Source of the DNA: Pisolithus tinctorius
Taxonomy: Eukaryota; Basidiomycota; Agaricomycetes; Boletales; Pisolithaceae
NCBI GenBank assembly: GCA_024663395.1
Contig: JANFAH010000057.1
Location: forward strand, 62,001 to 126,000
Reading direction: 5' to 3'
DNA length: 64,000 bases
This document shows positions 1 through 12,700 of this stretch, one piece after another. The first letter of the stretch is position 1; every line of letters begins with the position of its first letter. The notes below the pieces were generated by a model. That model was not told the DNA's origin and did no database searches. It saw nothing but the letters and a program-made list of their open reading frames with translations. The position numbers and the translations under genes are program-made.

Positions 1-513
1 TCCCCAGCGTCTCCGTATTTCAGACAGAGATGGCCGCCAACGCTAGATCATTCCACCAACAACGGCGTCTCCCGTGCTAGGCAGAGCGTCTCTTCCATTG
101 GCTCTTGCTCCACCGTGCAAACCCGGACTGCACCCGTCAAATCTATCTTGACGAGGCACGATTCAGGCATATCAATGGCAACGACGAAGACACGACGAAC
201 AAAAAAACGCTCTCCACCGTCGGTCAAATTTGTGGACCCTCTGACGGGGCACAATGATGACTCAAAACTTAGCTCTCCACCATGCTCTCCCCCGTTGGCG
301 GCTTCATCGTCCAGTCGACGCAAGCTGACGCCTGCTGAATGGTTTATGAAATGGTGGAGGAGAAAGCCAAATCCACCTCCACGACCGACGATATCTGGAC
401 CATATCGTCTGTCGCAAGCAGCATCACTGGCAGAGTCGCGCGCCAAATCCCGGAAACCGGAGCCAGGGAAGCTTAAGCGTCTTTGGCTACGCGTAACCAA
501 TGCTACAGGATAG
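1..513 (+). CDS. 3' end of an unrecognised basic, Ser/Pro-rich protein (partial, enters from the left edge)
   Basis: The frame is open from base 1 to a TAG at 511-513, giving at least 170 residues with no start in view, so this is the last exon or last part of a gene that begins outside the window. The visible tail is low-complexity and strongly basic. It has Ser/Thr/Pro-rich stretches, a run RRTKKR, the segment AEWFMKWWRRKPNPPPRP, and ends LKRLWLRVTNATG. I see no catalytic motif or membrane segment. The short patch SILTRHDSGIS followed by VKFVDPLTG could be a phosphorylation or docking motif, but I do not recognise the family. It is convergent with MGR2, 440 bp away. Real coding is likely because the 170-codon frame is unbroken and ends cleanly, but the function is unknown. 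Confidence 0.55.
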   Translation, partial: SPASPYFRQRWPPTLDHSTNNGVSRARQSVSSIGSCSTVQTRTAPVKSILTRHDSGISMATTKTRRTKKRSPPSVKFVDPLTGHNDDSKLSSPPCSPPLAASSSSRRKLTPAEWFMKWWRRKPNPPPRPTISGPYRLSQAASLAESRAKSRKPEPGKLKRLWLRVTNATG

Positions 514-952
514 CACGGGCTGGCCGCAAGTGAGGGGTTTTTGCGGTCGTGGTGCTCCCTAGCCGCTAACGCCTCATGCTATCCACCATACGCGCTACTC
601 ACGCATCTTCACTATGAACTCTCAAGGCCTTTCTTCTGCGAGGCTGGGTATGGCTATGTTTAGGGCCATGCAGCTTCTGCGTTGTTAAGCTTTAAATCCG
701 CAACCATCCGTGGATCGTCTGGTTGTGATTAACCGAGCCGCGGGACGCTCGCACTAAGTTATGGATGCAGGTGATCGTCCATCGCTCATGATATATGCAC
801 ATGCCACGTACATAAATGTCATCACCATCGCATCTTCACGATAATGCAACGCACGCACGCACATCTGTAGTCTTACTTGACATCACTCACTGACTGTTCG
901 CCAATAGGCTCTTACATGTATTGACAATAGTCGAAGTAGTCGAATGAGATGA
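514..952. other. Intergenic, convergent 3' ends
   Basis: This stretch lies between the end of the left-edge gene and the end of MGR2. It holds short runs of (ACGC) near 850-860 and no frame or RNA gene that I can support. Confidence 0.6.
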
Positions 953-1666
953 TCATGAATCCGCCGATTGTTGTCGAGCTTTTTCTGCCTCCCAGCGTGC
1001 GCGCATGCGCATAGCCCCTTCGTAACGCGAACGTACGAGAGGGGAAGCAAACTGCATCGATAAGGGTTGCAGATGAGGAGGGATATCTCCTTCATTCCGA
1101 ATGACCTGTTTTCGCAACAGACACGCATTTATCTTAGACCGCGTAAGTCGTTGTTGAGGGGAAACACACGTACGGAACCGATGGCAAGGAAAAACGAAAA
1201 TGTTGCTGCACTGCTGATCATGTACTGAGAGAGCGTAGCCAAGAATCCTCTTGGTCCTGCTCCGTTTCTGCCAGGTGTCATTGGTTTGTTAACAAGCTGG
1301 AATTGAGGCCCACTGGACAGGACATTGGACTGCTCACCTGAGGATGCTATACGAACCGAAGATGAATCCAATCGTCAGACCGACGCCTCCTCCCATGAGG
1401 GCACCCATCCTGAACAAAAAAGTGGATCCTTGGCTAGACTAAGGTGAAATATGCACAGAGACATACTTTACTGCATTGAGCGTCAGAAGACTTGCGTTTC
1501 GAGAAACGATCCATATATTTACTTACACTTTTGCCATACTGAAGGCTCCTGCATGTGTCGCACTGGTGTTGCCATATGTCTGAGTATACACGAGGTGGAC
1601 GGACGACTGAATGTTGTTGACGGAAGAAAAGTGTGGTGCCGGGTGGAAAGCTGTTTGACCGGACAT
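953..1666 (-). CDS. MGR2: Mgr2/Romo1 family subunit of the mitochondrial TIM23 translocase
   Basis: Four exons (1666-1527, 1409-1338, 1267-1174, 1105-953) join in frame into 152 residues. The core has two small-residue-rich transmembrane helices. The first runs VMGALMGGGVGLTIGFIFG, and after the loop NGAGPRGF the second runs ATFSFFLAIGSVIR, which is the diagnostic Mgr2/Romo1 pattern. In yeast Mgr2 sits beside Tim23 and Tim17 in the inner membrane and controls lateral release of preproteins. The C-terminal extension of about 50 residues is Arg/Glu-rich and longer than in animal Romo1, as is common in fungi. The ATG at 1666 is the only in-frame start before the conserved part except an internal Met directly ahead of helix 1. 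An unseen 5' exon is possible. The gene is head to head with PEX10. Every splice site is GT-AG. Confidence 0.9.
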
Positions 1667-1677
1667 TACGGCACAAT
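1667..1677. promoter_or_regulatory. 11-bp gap between the divergent ATGs of MGR2 and PEX10
   Basis: Only 11 bases separate the two start codons as modelled. If both are used, each gene's 5' UTR and promoter must lie within the other gene's transcribed region. No TATA element is visible in the gap itself. Confidence 0.55.
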
Positions 1678-2862
1678 ATGGCTCATCGACATCCACCAGC
1701 GTTTCCCCATGCTCGACAAGCTCAGATCAGTGGGTCTTGCATTACTTTTACACACGTTTTCATCTCTGACTGCATTTTAGTCCGCGCAAACCAGAGGGAT
1801 TTATTTCATGTAGTTTCGTTGAAGGAGCAGGTGGAAAACGTGCTCCGGTCTTGGCTTGGTAGGGCCCTCACTACGTCATACATCGCCGTCTAAGCCACTG
1901 CTGAACGCGCGCAGGGACCAGACGGCTGATGCGATGGGACAAGGAAGTCGAGTTGATGGTAAAGCTGTTGTACTATAGCTTGTCCATGAGTAGAGGTGCG
2001 TTCTCGCGTGTTAGCAACTAGTGTTTTGACCCGGTCCTCTCGCAGCGTTACAGACTCTTGGTGAAGAGTATACAGACATTTGGGAACGTTCTACAGCAAC
2101 TGGACGATCCCCATCCAGGGCTACGCGGATAGCCCTAATCCTCCTGCCAACCCTACCCTCTTACATCTATGCCAGGTCGGAGTCGCACTTGGATAAGCTG
2201 CCTCCCGGACTCGCCTGGATGTTGCGAACGTTGCCCACGGTTTTGGAGGTGGCGTCTGATGTGAACCTGGCCATATTTTACCTGAGGGGAACATATTACG
2301 ACCTCGTCAAACGAATGCTGGGTATTCGGCATGTCGGTTGTCATTTTATTACTCTGCAACACAGGCTGACGATGACTGTTTTCCTTGTGCATAGATCTCG
2401 TCCACACCAGAGAATCCGCACGTCCGACCTCCTTCGTATTCGCTTCTTGGAGTCCTCATCATGATCAGACTCCTTTATCGACTCACTGCTTACCTCCGGA
2501 GTAGGTTATCGTTGGAGCCATCAGCAAAAACACGTGCTACAGATGTTGGTGCACACGAAATGTTTATCGATGACCGACCCGTATCTACCATGCTCGATGC
2601 AGGTGATCTTGATGCACAGCAAACCAAGTCAGCAGAGGATGACCAGAACACGGTCCTCGACATTAGTTCATTGCCGCCTCGAGTGAGGGCGGCGAGGACG
2701 TGTACATTATGTCTCGAAGAAAGAACTGACGGTTGTGCAACCGAGTGCGGCCATCTGTTTTGTTGGAACTGTATCATGGGATGGGGGAGAGAAAAGGCGG
2801 AATGTCCACTCTGTCGACAGGCGTTGAACCTTACCAGACTGTTACCGATCTATAACCTTTAG
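1678..2862 (+). CDS. PEX10: Peroxin-10, peroxisomal RING-finger E3 ligase
   Basis: Five exons (1678-1729, 1781-1858, 1915-1995, 2046-2332, 2395-2862) give 321 residues. The N-terminal Pex2/Pex10/Pex12 domain is clear ([19 protein letters not shown], then [20 protein letters not shown] and LGEEYTDIW), with hydrophobic segments around [12 protein letters not shown] and [17 protein letters not shown]. The C terminus carries a complete C3HC4 RING: CTLC, C-x-H in [10 protein letters not shown], and CPLC. Pex10 works with Pex2 and Pex12 in the peroxisomal membrane as the ubiquitin ligase that recycles the import receptor Pex5. The donor of intron 4 (GTCGGT at 2333) is weak, but the join restores the conserved frame. 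The start at 1678 is the first ATG and gives the short leader usual for this family. Confidence 0.93.
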
Positions 2863-2959
2863 TGTAGCTTAGGGAATTTTACGCCTTCGCATTTATTATA
2901 CAATACGTGCATGTCCGAGCGTACGCGGGGGGAATCATTTTTACAAATCAGAGTCATCG

Positions 2960-3587
2960 TCATCCGACGATTGGCTGGATAAGAGTGATGTTGTCGCCTT
3001 TTAGCAGAATACGACCTAAACCGCAACATTGTAACGGTGAAAAGTCAGCATGATCATGGGGGGGAAAAGCCCTCCGGATAAGAACGATTCGTACCGAGTT
3101 CTCGTCGTGGTTTTGCATCTTTGACATAGACCTCTGTAGCTTCGTCCATAACGAGATTCATGAATTCGTCGAACCCCTGAAGAAGATATGATATCAGTAA
3201 AGAGCGGATACAGCGGCAAAGTAGGTAGGTATATGACAAGGGGAAAGTAGCGTGCAAGTGGGTCAAAGGGTTATGGCTAACCCCACAGACATATGTAACA
3301 TTTCAAGTGCGTGGGATCCAGAAAACACGTACGATAATGCGTCCTTCGATCCTCATGTCTATATTGTCGTAAAGCCATATGACGACTTTCGTTCGCTGTC
3401 ACGTATGATTGTGTATGTGGTTAGCGATCGCTAAATCCACGAGGGTAAGGTCTGGCTCCAATATGTACCTGCTGCAAGTTTTTGAAGATCACGTTCTGGG
3501 TATGAATGAGAAATAGGCTCTATATAAAAACTGCCAATTTGAACCTACGATGGGCTGAACCATCACTCTTTGCTGTCGGGACCCCAT
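2960..3587 (-). CDS. SME1: Small nuclear ribonucleoprotein SmE
   Basis: Five very short exons (3587-3549, 3495-3469, 3395-3333, 3176-3095, 3015-2960) give an 88-residue protein, the usual SmE length. It shows both Sm motifs. Sm1 runs from VVIWLYDNIDMRIEGRI into GFDEFMNLVMDEATE, and Sm2 is GRILLKGDNITLIQ. The leader QQRVMVQPINVIF is the typical SmE start. SmE is one of seven Sm proteins that ring the uridine-rich site of U1, U2, U4 and U5 snRNAs, so it serves the removal of introns such as the four in its own gene. It ends about 100 bp from the end of PEX10 (convergent) and starts 124 bp from the dynein start (divergent). Confidence 0.95.
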
Positions 3588-3711
3588 GGCTGTTGTGTTT
3601 CTGTGAGGTGGACGCGACTACCAAAGGTGATCAGTATGTTGTCTTACATAATCATCGCCCACGCGTGCTATATACGCGCGGTCTGCCATCGAAACCAGTT
3701 GCAGTGACACG
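3588..3711. promoter_or_regulatory. Shared divergent promoter of SmE and the dynein gene
   Basis: These 124 bp separate the two divergent start codons. There is a TATA-like patch at about 3669-3675 (ctatata). Transcription start sites cannot be told from sequence alone. Confidence 0.4.
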
Positions 3712-6700
3712 ATGGAGGTGAGAGACGTCGACGACAACTGCAACTGACCCGACTCATTTGTTGCAGGTGTTCAGTCCCTCCAATTCATCCACCGCAGCAG
3801 CGGTGACGTTCATCACCTTCGTACAAGACCTCAAACGCAAGACCAAGACATGGGGTCCCATGATAGAACTTTGCGCAAACGGAGAGAAGACGCTCGAACG
3901 CTTTCGATTCCAGTTCCCAGATGATTGGCTCTACAGCGACCAGCTTCGTGGAGAATGGAGTGCTTACAATGAAATACTGAAGAGGAAGAGCGACTCTATT
4001 CAAGAGCAATTGGGTACAGAGCTCCGTGTTCATGCTGCTTGCTTTTTATTGATTTGAAAAATTATATAGCGGGTTTGCAGCTGAAGATTGTTGCAGAAGA
4101 CAAGATCGTGGAAAACAAGATCAGCGATATCCTCACAGAATGGGAACAGACGCGACCCGTACAAGGGAGCATGCGCGCCGATACAGCACTGAACACGATC
4201 AACGTATTCGAGGGGAAGCTGAACCGTGTTCAGGAAGAGTATGATCTCGTATGCCGAGCGAAGGAGGCCTTGGACCTCGAATTGACGCGTCATACCCGAC
4301 TGGAACCCGTCTTCGAGGAACTGCGTGGCCTCAAAGCGGTTTGGACCGCTCTTTCTGGTGTCTGGAACCAAATCGGAGAACTCAGGGAGATGTCGTGGTC
4401 CACTGTGCAACCTAGAAAGTTAAGACAGCAGCTCGACGGATTACTTTCTTCCACCAAGGACATGCCCACGCGTATGAGGCAGTATGCCGCGTTCGAGTAC
4501 ATACAAGACGTCCTCCGCAGTCTCTTGAAATCAAACCCAATTATATCCGACCTCAAGTCCGAGGCTCTCAAGGATAGGCATTGGAAGCAATTGTTCAAAG
4601 TCCTCAGAGTGCCCGCGCAAATCAGTCTTCCAGTGTAAAGTGGCTCTCGTTGATTTCGCGTTATCTGTCGCTAATTCAAGTGCAGGATGACCCTAGGGCA
4701 TGTCTACGATTTAGATCTCAAAAAGAACGAGAATCCTATACGCGAAGTCATTGTCCAGGCGCAAGGAGAGGTGAGTTCGATCAATGTTTTAATTGGTGCC
4801 CGCAATTTACTGACATGATTTCTAGATGGCGTTAGAGGAGTATATCAAACAAGTCAAGGAGACCTGGACCAACTATACCCTAGACCTGGTTAATTATCAG
4901 AACAAGTGCAGACTAATCAGGTATGCTGTTGCTAGGATGGCTTTGGTGAGGCATTTACGTTGTGATTGTGAGTTTACAGGGGATGGGACGATCTATTTAG
5001 CAAGTGCAGCGAGAACCTCAATTCATTGACTGCAATGAAGCTGTCACCCTACTACAAAGGTAGGCCCAGACACCGGCTTGTAGCAACCTGGTCCTAACTT
5101 CCCTGCGCAGTGTTTGAGGAAGAAGTATGTTCTGCAGCATTTATCCAACTAGCTGTTAACATTTGGTAAAGGCTGGCTCGTGGGAAGAGAAACTGAATAG
5201 GATCCATGTGTTATTTGGTGGGCATCAGCGATACCCATTAATATCTGTCACTGATTCCTGTGCAAGACGTCTGGATCGACGTGCAACGCCAATGGGTCTA
5301 TCTCGAGGGCATATTCTCTGGCAGCGCCGACATCAAGCACCTTTTGCCAGTGGAAAGCGCCCGATTCCAGAACATCAATGCGGAATTCCTCACTGTCATG
5401 AAGAAAGTTTACAAGTCTCCCTTCGTCATCGACGTCATGAATATCCAGGGTATCCAGAAGAGTCTGGAGCGATTGGCGGACCTCTTGAACAAGATCCAGA
5501 AAGCTCTCGGTGAATACCTGGAACGCGAACGTTCCTCCTTCCCTCGTTTCTACTTTGTTGGTGACGAAGATTTGCTGGAGATCATCGGGAACAGTAAAGA
5601 TATCCTGCGCATCATGAAACATCTGAAGAAGATGTTTGCGGGCATTTCAACCATCAAGCTGGACGACGACTTGACGGAAATCCAAGGGATGGCGTCGCGC
5701 GAAGGCGAAGAAGTAACGTTTAGCGAACCCATTTTATTGAAAGATTATCCAAAGATCAATGATTGGCTCGCACGCCTTGAATCTATGATGCGGCTTTCGC
5801 TTGCGAACTTGCTCTGTAATGCTGTCGCTGATTTGCAGTCCTTCTATGGGACCGGATCTTCTCTCGATCGAGACCAGTTGATGTGCTGGATGGAGAAGTA
5901 CCCTGCACAGCTCGTCACCCTTGCCATTCAGGTCGCGTGGACCACGTCAGTGGAGGCCACACTTGATTCGGGGATACTTCCTGAGGAGCCTTTGGATACC
6001 ATTGGTCAAGCTCTGGACCTCTTGGCTGATGTCGTCTTGCAGGAGTTGAAGCCGGTGACACGTCGCAAATGCGAGCATCTGATCACGGAACTTGTCCATC
6101 AACGTGATGTTACCCGTACCCTCATCCAGCAACGAGTAGCGGACACCAAAGCTTTCACGTGGTTGTCCCAGATGCGGTTCTACCTAGAGCGATTGACAGA
6201 GAATCCCTTGGACCGTCTTGTAATTCGAGTTGCGGACGCCACCTTCCCCTACGGCTGGGAATACCTTGGTGTACCCGATCGTCTTGTCCAAACTCCCCTC
6301 ACCGACAGAGTGTATCTTACCCTCACGCAAGCACTGGACAATCAACTTGGAGGTTCTCCATTTGGTCCGGCGGGAACAGGTTTGTTTTTTTGTGGTTTTT
6401 TCTTTCCTCAAGCGCATGCCTTTAATATTTGTTACTAGGCAAGACAGAGTCGGTCAAGGCTCTTGGTGTCCAACTCGGCCGTTTTGTGTTGGTGTTCTGC
6501 TGCGACGAGACCTTTGACTTCCAAGCTATGGGCCGCATTTTCGTCGGTCTCTGCCAAGTTGGGGCATGGGGGTGCTTTGATGAGTTCAACCGACTTGAAG
6601 AACGCATTCTCTCTGCGGTTTCTCAACAGGTACAGAGTATCCAACAAGGTCTAGTTGCTCTAGCGAGGAATCCGAACATTGAGATTGAGCTGGTTGGGAA

Positions 6701-9700
6701 AACACTGAAGATCAACAAGAACATCGGTCAGTTATTGCAGTTGAGTCCTGACGACCAACGAGACTAATCTTCGTTTGCGGCAGGTATCTTCATCACTACT
6801 AATCCCAACTATGCTGGGCGGTCTACGCTACCCCCCAATTTGACAAAGCTGTTCCGCCCGTGAGCAAACACCCTTGATTTGCATGATTTGGGCCCTAACT
6901 AGCTATCAGGATGGCGATGACGAGACCCGACCGTGAGCTGATTGCCCAGGTCATGTTATTCTCTCAAGGTTTCCGCACGGCGGAGTCACTGGCTTCCAAG
7001 ATCGTTCCGTTCTTCAACCTCTGCGATGAGCAACTGTCTCCTCAACCGCATTATGACTTTGGTCTCCGTGCGCTGAAAGCAGTTCTGGCTAGTGCCGGTA
7101 TTCTCAAGCGCGAACGCCTTCAAAATGCTAAGTTGCAAGACGACGCCGGTGGCCTCTCTGACACCGTGTCTGAGCAGATTATCCTTATTCAGAGTGTCAC
7201 AGAGACCATAGTGCCTAAGTTAGTTGCCGACGATGTGCCTCTGTTGACCAGGTGAGTTCTCAGTACGCTTGCTGAGGATGGTGGATATTGACGTACCATT
7301 AACAAGCCTCTTGGCTGATGTGTTTCCCGGCACCGACTATGTTCCAGTCGATTTGGATGCGTTGCGCGAACAGATTATCCAGGTTTGCAACGAGCGCCGC
7401 CTGGTCCCTGGCGAGAAATGGGTGGCCAAGATCCTGCAACTATACCAGATTCAGAAGATCCAGCATGGTCTCATGATGGTCGGTCCATCTGGAACTGGAA
7501 AGACTAACGCTTGGCGTGTTTTACTGCAAGCGTTGGAACGACTTGACGGCACGGAAGGTGTCGAATACGTTATTGACCCCAAGGCCATGCACAAGGATGC
7601 CCTCTATGGCACTCTCGATCCGACCACTCGGGAGTGGAATGATGGTCTATTCACGCACATCTTGCGCAAAATCGTGGATGATGTGCGTGGTGAAAGTGCT
7701 AAGCGCCACTGGATCGTCTTCGATGGTGATGTCGATCCTGAGTGGGTTGAGAACTTGAACAGGTAGGGGCGCTTGTCTAAGATGTCCTACGGTCTGATTC
7801 TGAATTGTGCGCAGTGTGCTCGATGACAACAAGCTTCTTACACTGCCTAACGGTGAACGCCTCAACCTGCCCCCCAATGTACGCATCATGTTCGAAGTAG
7901 AACATTTGCGATACGCAACTCTTGCGACCGTCAGTCGTTGTGGTATGATATGGTTCAGCGAAGATGTGATAGAGCCTTCGATGGTCTACAAAAATTACCT
8001 TACCACCCTCTCTTCCATACCTTTGGACGCCGACGACGAAGATGCCACAGATGTACTCGGTCGCCGCCCAGACGCTCTAAGCACAGAAACATCCGGCGCC
8101 GCTCACGTTATTACTCAAACTCAGGTCGCTTCCATCCTGGAACGTTACTTCGCGGATGGCGACCTTGTGAGCTCTGCTCTCGAGTTTGCAGAATCCATTG
8201 ATCACATCATGGACTTCACGACTACACGTGCGCTACATACGCTCTTCTCTCTTCTCAACAAGACGGCACGAAACATCATTGAATACAATATCCAGCACCC
8301 AGATTTTCCTCTGGCACCCGAGAAGGTGGAACAGTACGTCACAAAGCGTCTGCTAGTTAGCATAATTTGGGCCTTCTCTGGAGATGCTAAACTAGATCTG
8401 CGTGCGGAGCTAGGAGATTTCCTGCGTAAGCAAACCGGAACCGACCTTCCTCCCATGGCTCCTGAGAACTCACTTATCGACTTCGACGTCCAAATTGCAA
8501 CCGGGGACTGGGTTACTTGGCAATCGAAGGTACCTTCCATCGAGATCGACGCACACTCTGTTACGGCATCGGATGTTGTCGTCCCTACTGTGGACACAGT
8601 CCGCCACGAAGAAGTCCTTTACTCATGGCTGTCGGAACACAAACCCCTCATGCTTTGCGGTCCCCCGGGTTCCGGAAAGACGATGACCTTGTTCAGCGCA
8701 CTTCGCAAGCTTCCGGATATGGAAGTTGTTGGTCTCAACTTCTCCAGTGCAACTACCCCTGAGCTGATCTTGAAGACCTTCGAACAATATTGCGAGTACA
8801 GGAAGACTCCCAATGGCGTGGTCCTCGCACCTGTACAGATTGGACGTTGGTTGGTCATATTCTGTGACGAAATCAACCTGCCTGCCCAGGACAAGTATGG
8901 CACTCAACGAGTTATTTCGTTTTTGCGTCAGTTGGTTGAGTGTGGAGGTTACTGGCGCGCGAGCGATAAAGCATGGGTTAAGCTCGAACGAATCCAATTC
9001 GTTGGTGCATGTAACCCACCCACAGATCCTGGCCGTGTCCCTCTCAGTCACCGATTCCTTCGTCATGCTCCACTTGTCATGGTCGACTATCCCGGAGAAG
9101 TTTCTCTCAAACAGATTTATGGGACGTATAATCGCGCGCTTCTCAAGGTCATACCGACGCTACGGGCATATTCCGAGCCGCTTACAAATGCCATGGTTAC
9201 CTTCTACTTGGCTTCTCAGAAGCGGTTCACTACGGACGTCCAGGCGCACTACGTCTACAGTCCTCGTGAGCTAACCAGATGGGTACGTGGTATCTACGAG
9301 GCCATTCGTCCCCTCGAGATCCTTTCAGTGGAGGGCCTTGTACGAGTCTGGGCGCATGAGGCTCTGCGTCTCTTCCAGGATCGTCTGGTTACGGAAGAGG
9401 AGAAACAGTGGACCGACGAACACATCGACCTCGTCGCCATGGAGCACTTCCCAACTATCAACCGTGACGAAGCACTTAACCGTCCGATCCTGTTCTCGAA
9501 CTGGACATCCAAGGATTACATCCCCGTGGATAGAGAGATTCTCCGCGAGTACACGAAAGCTCGCCTACGTGTGTTCTACGAGGAAGAACTTGATGTACCT
9601 CTCGTCCTCTTCAACGACGTTCTGGATCATGTCCTTAGAATAGACCGTGTCTTCCGTCAAGTGCAGGGACACTTGTTATTGATCGGTGTCAGTGGGAGTG

Positions 9701-12700
9701 GAAAGGTGCGTACACAGATATGCACAACTGCATTCATTGCTGATCGGCCTTGCAGACGACACTTTCGCGCTTCGTTGCGTGGCTGAATGGGTTGAGCATA
9801 TTTCAGATTAAGGTGTCCAACAAATACACCGGCGATGACTTTGACGACGACCTGCGGACCGTCCTCAGACGTGCTGGTTGCAAGGGCGAGAAGATTTGCT
9901 TCATCATGGACGAATCCAATGTGCTTGACTCTGGATTTTTGGAGCGCATGAACACTCTTCTAGCCAATGCCGAAGTTCCTGGGCTGTTCGAGGGCGATGA
10001 GCACGCAGCTCTCATGACTGCTTGCAAGGAGGGCTCGCAAAGGGATGGCCTTATGCTAGATTCTCACGAAGAACTGTATCGATGGTTTACCCAGCAAGTA
10101 GCGAAGAATCTGCACGTTGTCTTTACCATGAACCCGCCGGAGAACGGCCTGGCTTCTCGTGCTGCTACATCCCCTGCATTGTTTAACCGTTGCGTACTCG
10201 ACTGGTTCGGTGACTGGTCTGATCAGGCGTTCTACCAAGTCGGCATGGAGTTCACCCGCGCTCTGGACTTGGATTTGCCAGCCTACTCTGCCCCTGCTCA
10301 CTTCCCCATTGCCTACCGGGAGTTGTCTATGCCTCCTACACACCGCACTGCCATCGTAAACGCTCTTGTCTACGTGCACATGTCCATGTATCAGATCAAC
10401 CAACGCATCAGTCGTCGACAAGGTCGGTATAACTACGTCACACCCCGCCATTATCTGGACTTGTAAGTCGATTCAGAGAAGAAGAAAGTCAGTTATCTGA
10501 TGGCTTCCACAGCATTAATCACTACGTCAGGCTGTACAACGAAAAGCGCGACGAGCTTGAAGAGCAGCAGCGGCATCTTCATGTTGGTCTGGACAAGCTC
10601 AGGGATACGGTGACTCAAGTGGAAGAGCTGCGCAAGAGTCTTGCCATCAAGCGTTCCCAGCTTGAGGCTAAAGATGCTGAAGCGAACGAAAAGCTGAAGC
10701 GCATGGTGGCAGACCAACAGGAGGCCGAGCAGAAGAAAGCTGCCTCCATCGAGATTCAAGCTGCTTTGGTAGAACAAGACAAAAAAATCGCGCAGCGTCG
10801 CGCTGTTGTTATGGCCGACCTTGCAGATGCAGAGCCTGCCGTCTTGGAAGCACAATCCGCAGTCAGCAACATTAAGAGACAACATCTACAAGAAGTCAGA
10901 ACGATGGCAAACCCGCCAGAAGCAGTCAAGCTTGCTATGGAATCTGTCTGCACCCTCCTCGGTCATAAAATTGATAGCTGGCGTACAGTCCAGGGCATTA
11001 TTCGCCGGGATGACTTCATTCAACGGATTGTAAACTTCGATACTACCAACCAGATGACCAAAGGACTCCGCGAACTCATCAAGAAAGAATTCTTGAGCAG
11101 ACCTTCCTTCAACTTCGAGACCGTCCAGCGCGCCAGTAAGGCATGTGGCCCTCTCGTCAAGTGGGTGCTGGCGCAGGTACGCTTCTCGGAAATTCTAGAT
11201 AAGGTCGAGCCATTGCGGAACGAGGTGCAATCCCTCGAGACACAGGCCGAGACGACGAAGAAGCAAGCAGCCCAGATAATCACTATCGTTTCCGAACTGG
11301 AGTCCAAGATCGCCAAATACAAGGAGGAATACGCCCTGCTTATCAGCGAGACTCAGGCCATCAAGTCCGAAATGGAACGTGTTCAGAGTAAAGTGGACCG
11401 TAGCATGAAGCTTTTGCAGAGTTTGTCATCTGAGAAGGAAAGATGGGAGGCTGGTAGCCGTACATTCGAAGTGGAGATGAGCACCATCGTTGGAGATGTC
11501 CTACTGTCAGCAGCCTTTCTCGCGTATGGTGGCTTCTTCGATCAACACTACCGGGAAGTTATGTGGCAAGATTGGTCGAACCATCTCATAGACGCCAACG
11601 TCAAGTTCAAACACGAACTGTCCTTCACGGAGTATCTGTCCACTGCCGATGATCGCCTGAACTGGCAATCCAAGTCGCTACCCGCGGATAACCTTACCAC
11701 TGAGAACGCCATCATGTTGAAACGCTTCGACCGTTATCCTCTCATTATCGATCCCACCGGCCAAGCCACTACCTTCCTGCTAAACGAATACAAGGAACGA
11801 AAGATCACAGTCACTAGCTTCTTGGACGAGGCCTTCCTGAAGGTGCTGGAGAGCGCTCTTCGGTTTGGAAACCCGCTCTTGATCCAAGATGTCGAACATC
11901 TAGATCCTATTCTCAACGCAGTGTTGAACAGAGAAATCCGTAGAACCGGAGGACGTGTCTTGATCCGCATCGGGAACCAGGACATCGACTTCTCTCCCGC
12001 GTTTACGATGTTCCTCTCTACTCGTGATCCTTCGGTGGAATTCTCTCCCGATATTTGCAGCAGAGTCACTTTCGTGAACTTTACGATGACAAGGAGCAGC
12101 CTTCAGAGCCAATCGTTGGACCAAGTCCTGAAAGTTGAACGTCCGGACACTGAACGCAAAAGAACGGACCTGATGAAAGCTCAGGGCGAATTCCGTCTTC
12201 GTCTGAGAACTCTAGAAAAGCTGCTTCTCCAAGCCTTGAACGAGTCCACAGGCAATATTCTCGACGACGACAAGGTCATCAGCACCTTGGAGACGCTAAA
12301 AAGGGAAGCTGCGGAAATTACTTACAAAGTGGAAGAAACAGACATCATCATGAGGGAGGTAGAACAAGTTACGGCGGAGTATCTTCCATTAGCGCAGGCT
12401 TGCAGCTCTGTGTTCTTCATCCTAGAGCAGCTCAACTCGGTCAATCATTTCTACCAGTTTTCCCTGCAGTTCTTCCTCGATATATTCGACTACGTGCTTC
12501 ACCACAACCCTAACCTCAGGAACGTCTCCGATTACAATCGACGACGAGACATCCTTCTCAATGATCTCTTCCTGGTCGTATACAAACGCACATCGAGGGC
12601 ATTACTCCATCGAGATCACATTATGCTTGCTGTACTGCTAGCTCAAGTCAAGCTACGCGGGACGGAGGACATTAGTGAGGAACTTGAATTCCTGCTGGAA

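Noticed and set aside
514..952. tRNA or CRISPR-like repeats in intergenic spaces
   Set aside because: No cloverleaf with conserved T-loop bases and no regularly spaced repeats were seen here or elsewhere in the window.
3712..3770. Dynein gene as a truncated pseudogene
   Set aside because: No stops or frameshifts in about 3,456 codons and a plausible start with intron; split heavy chains are normal in this class of fungi.
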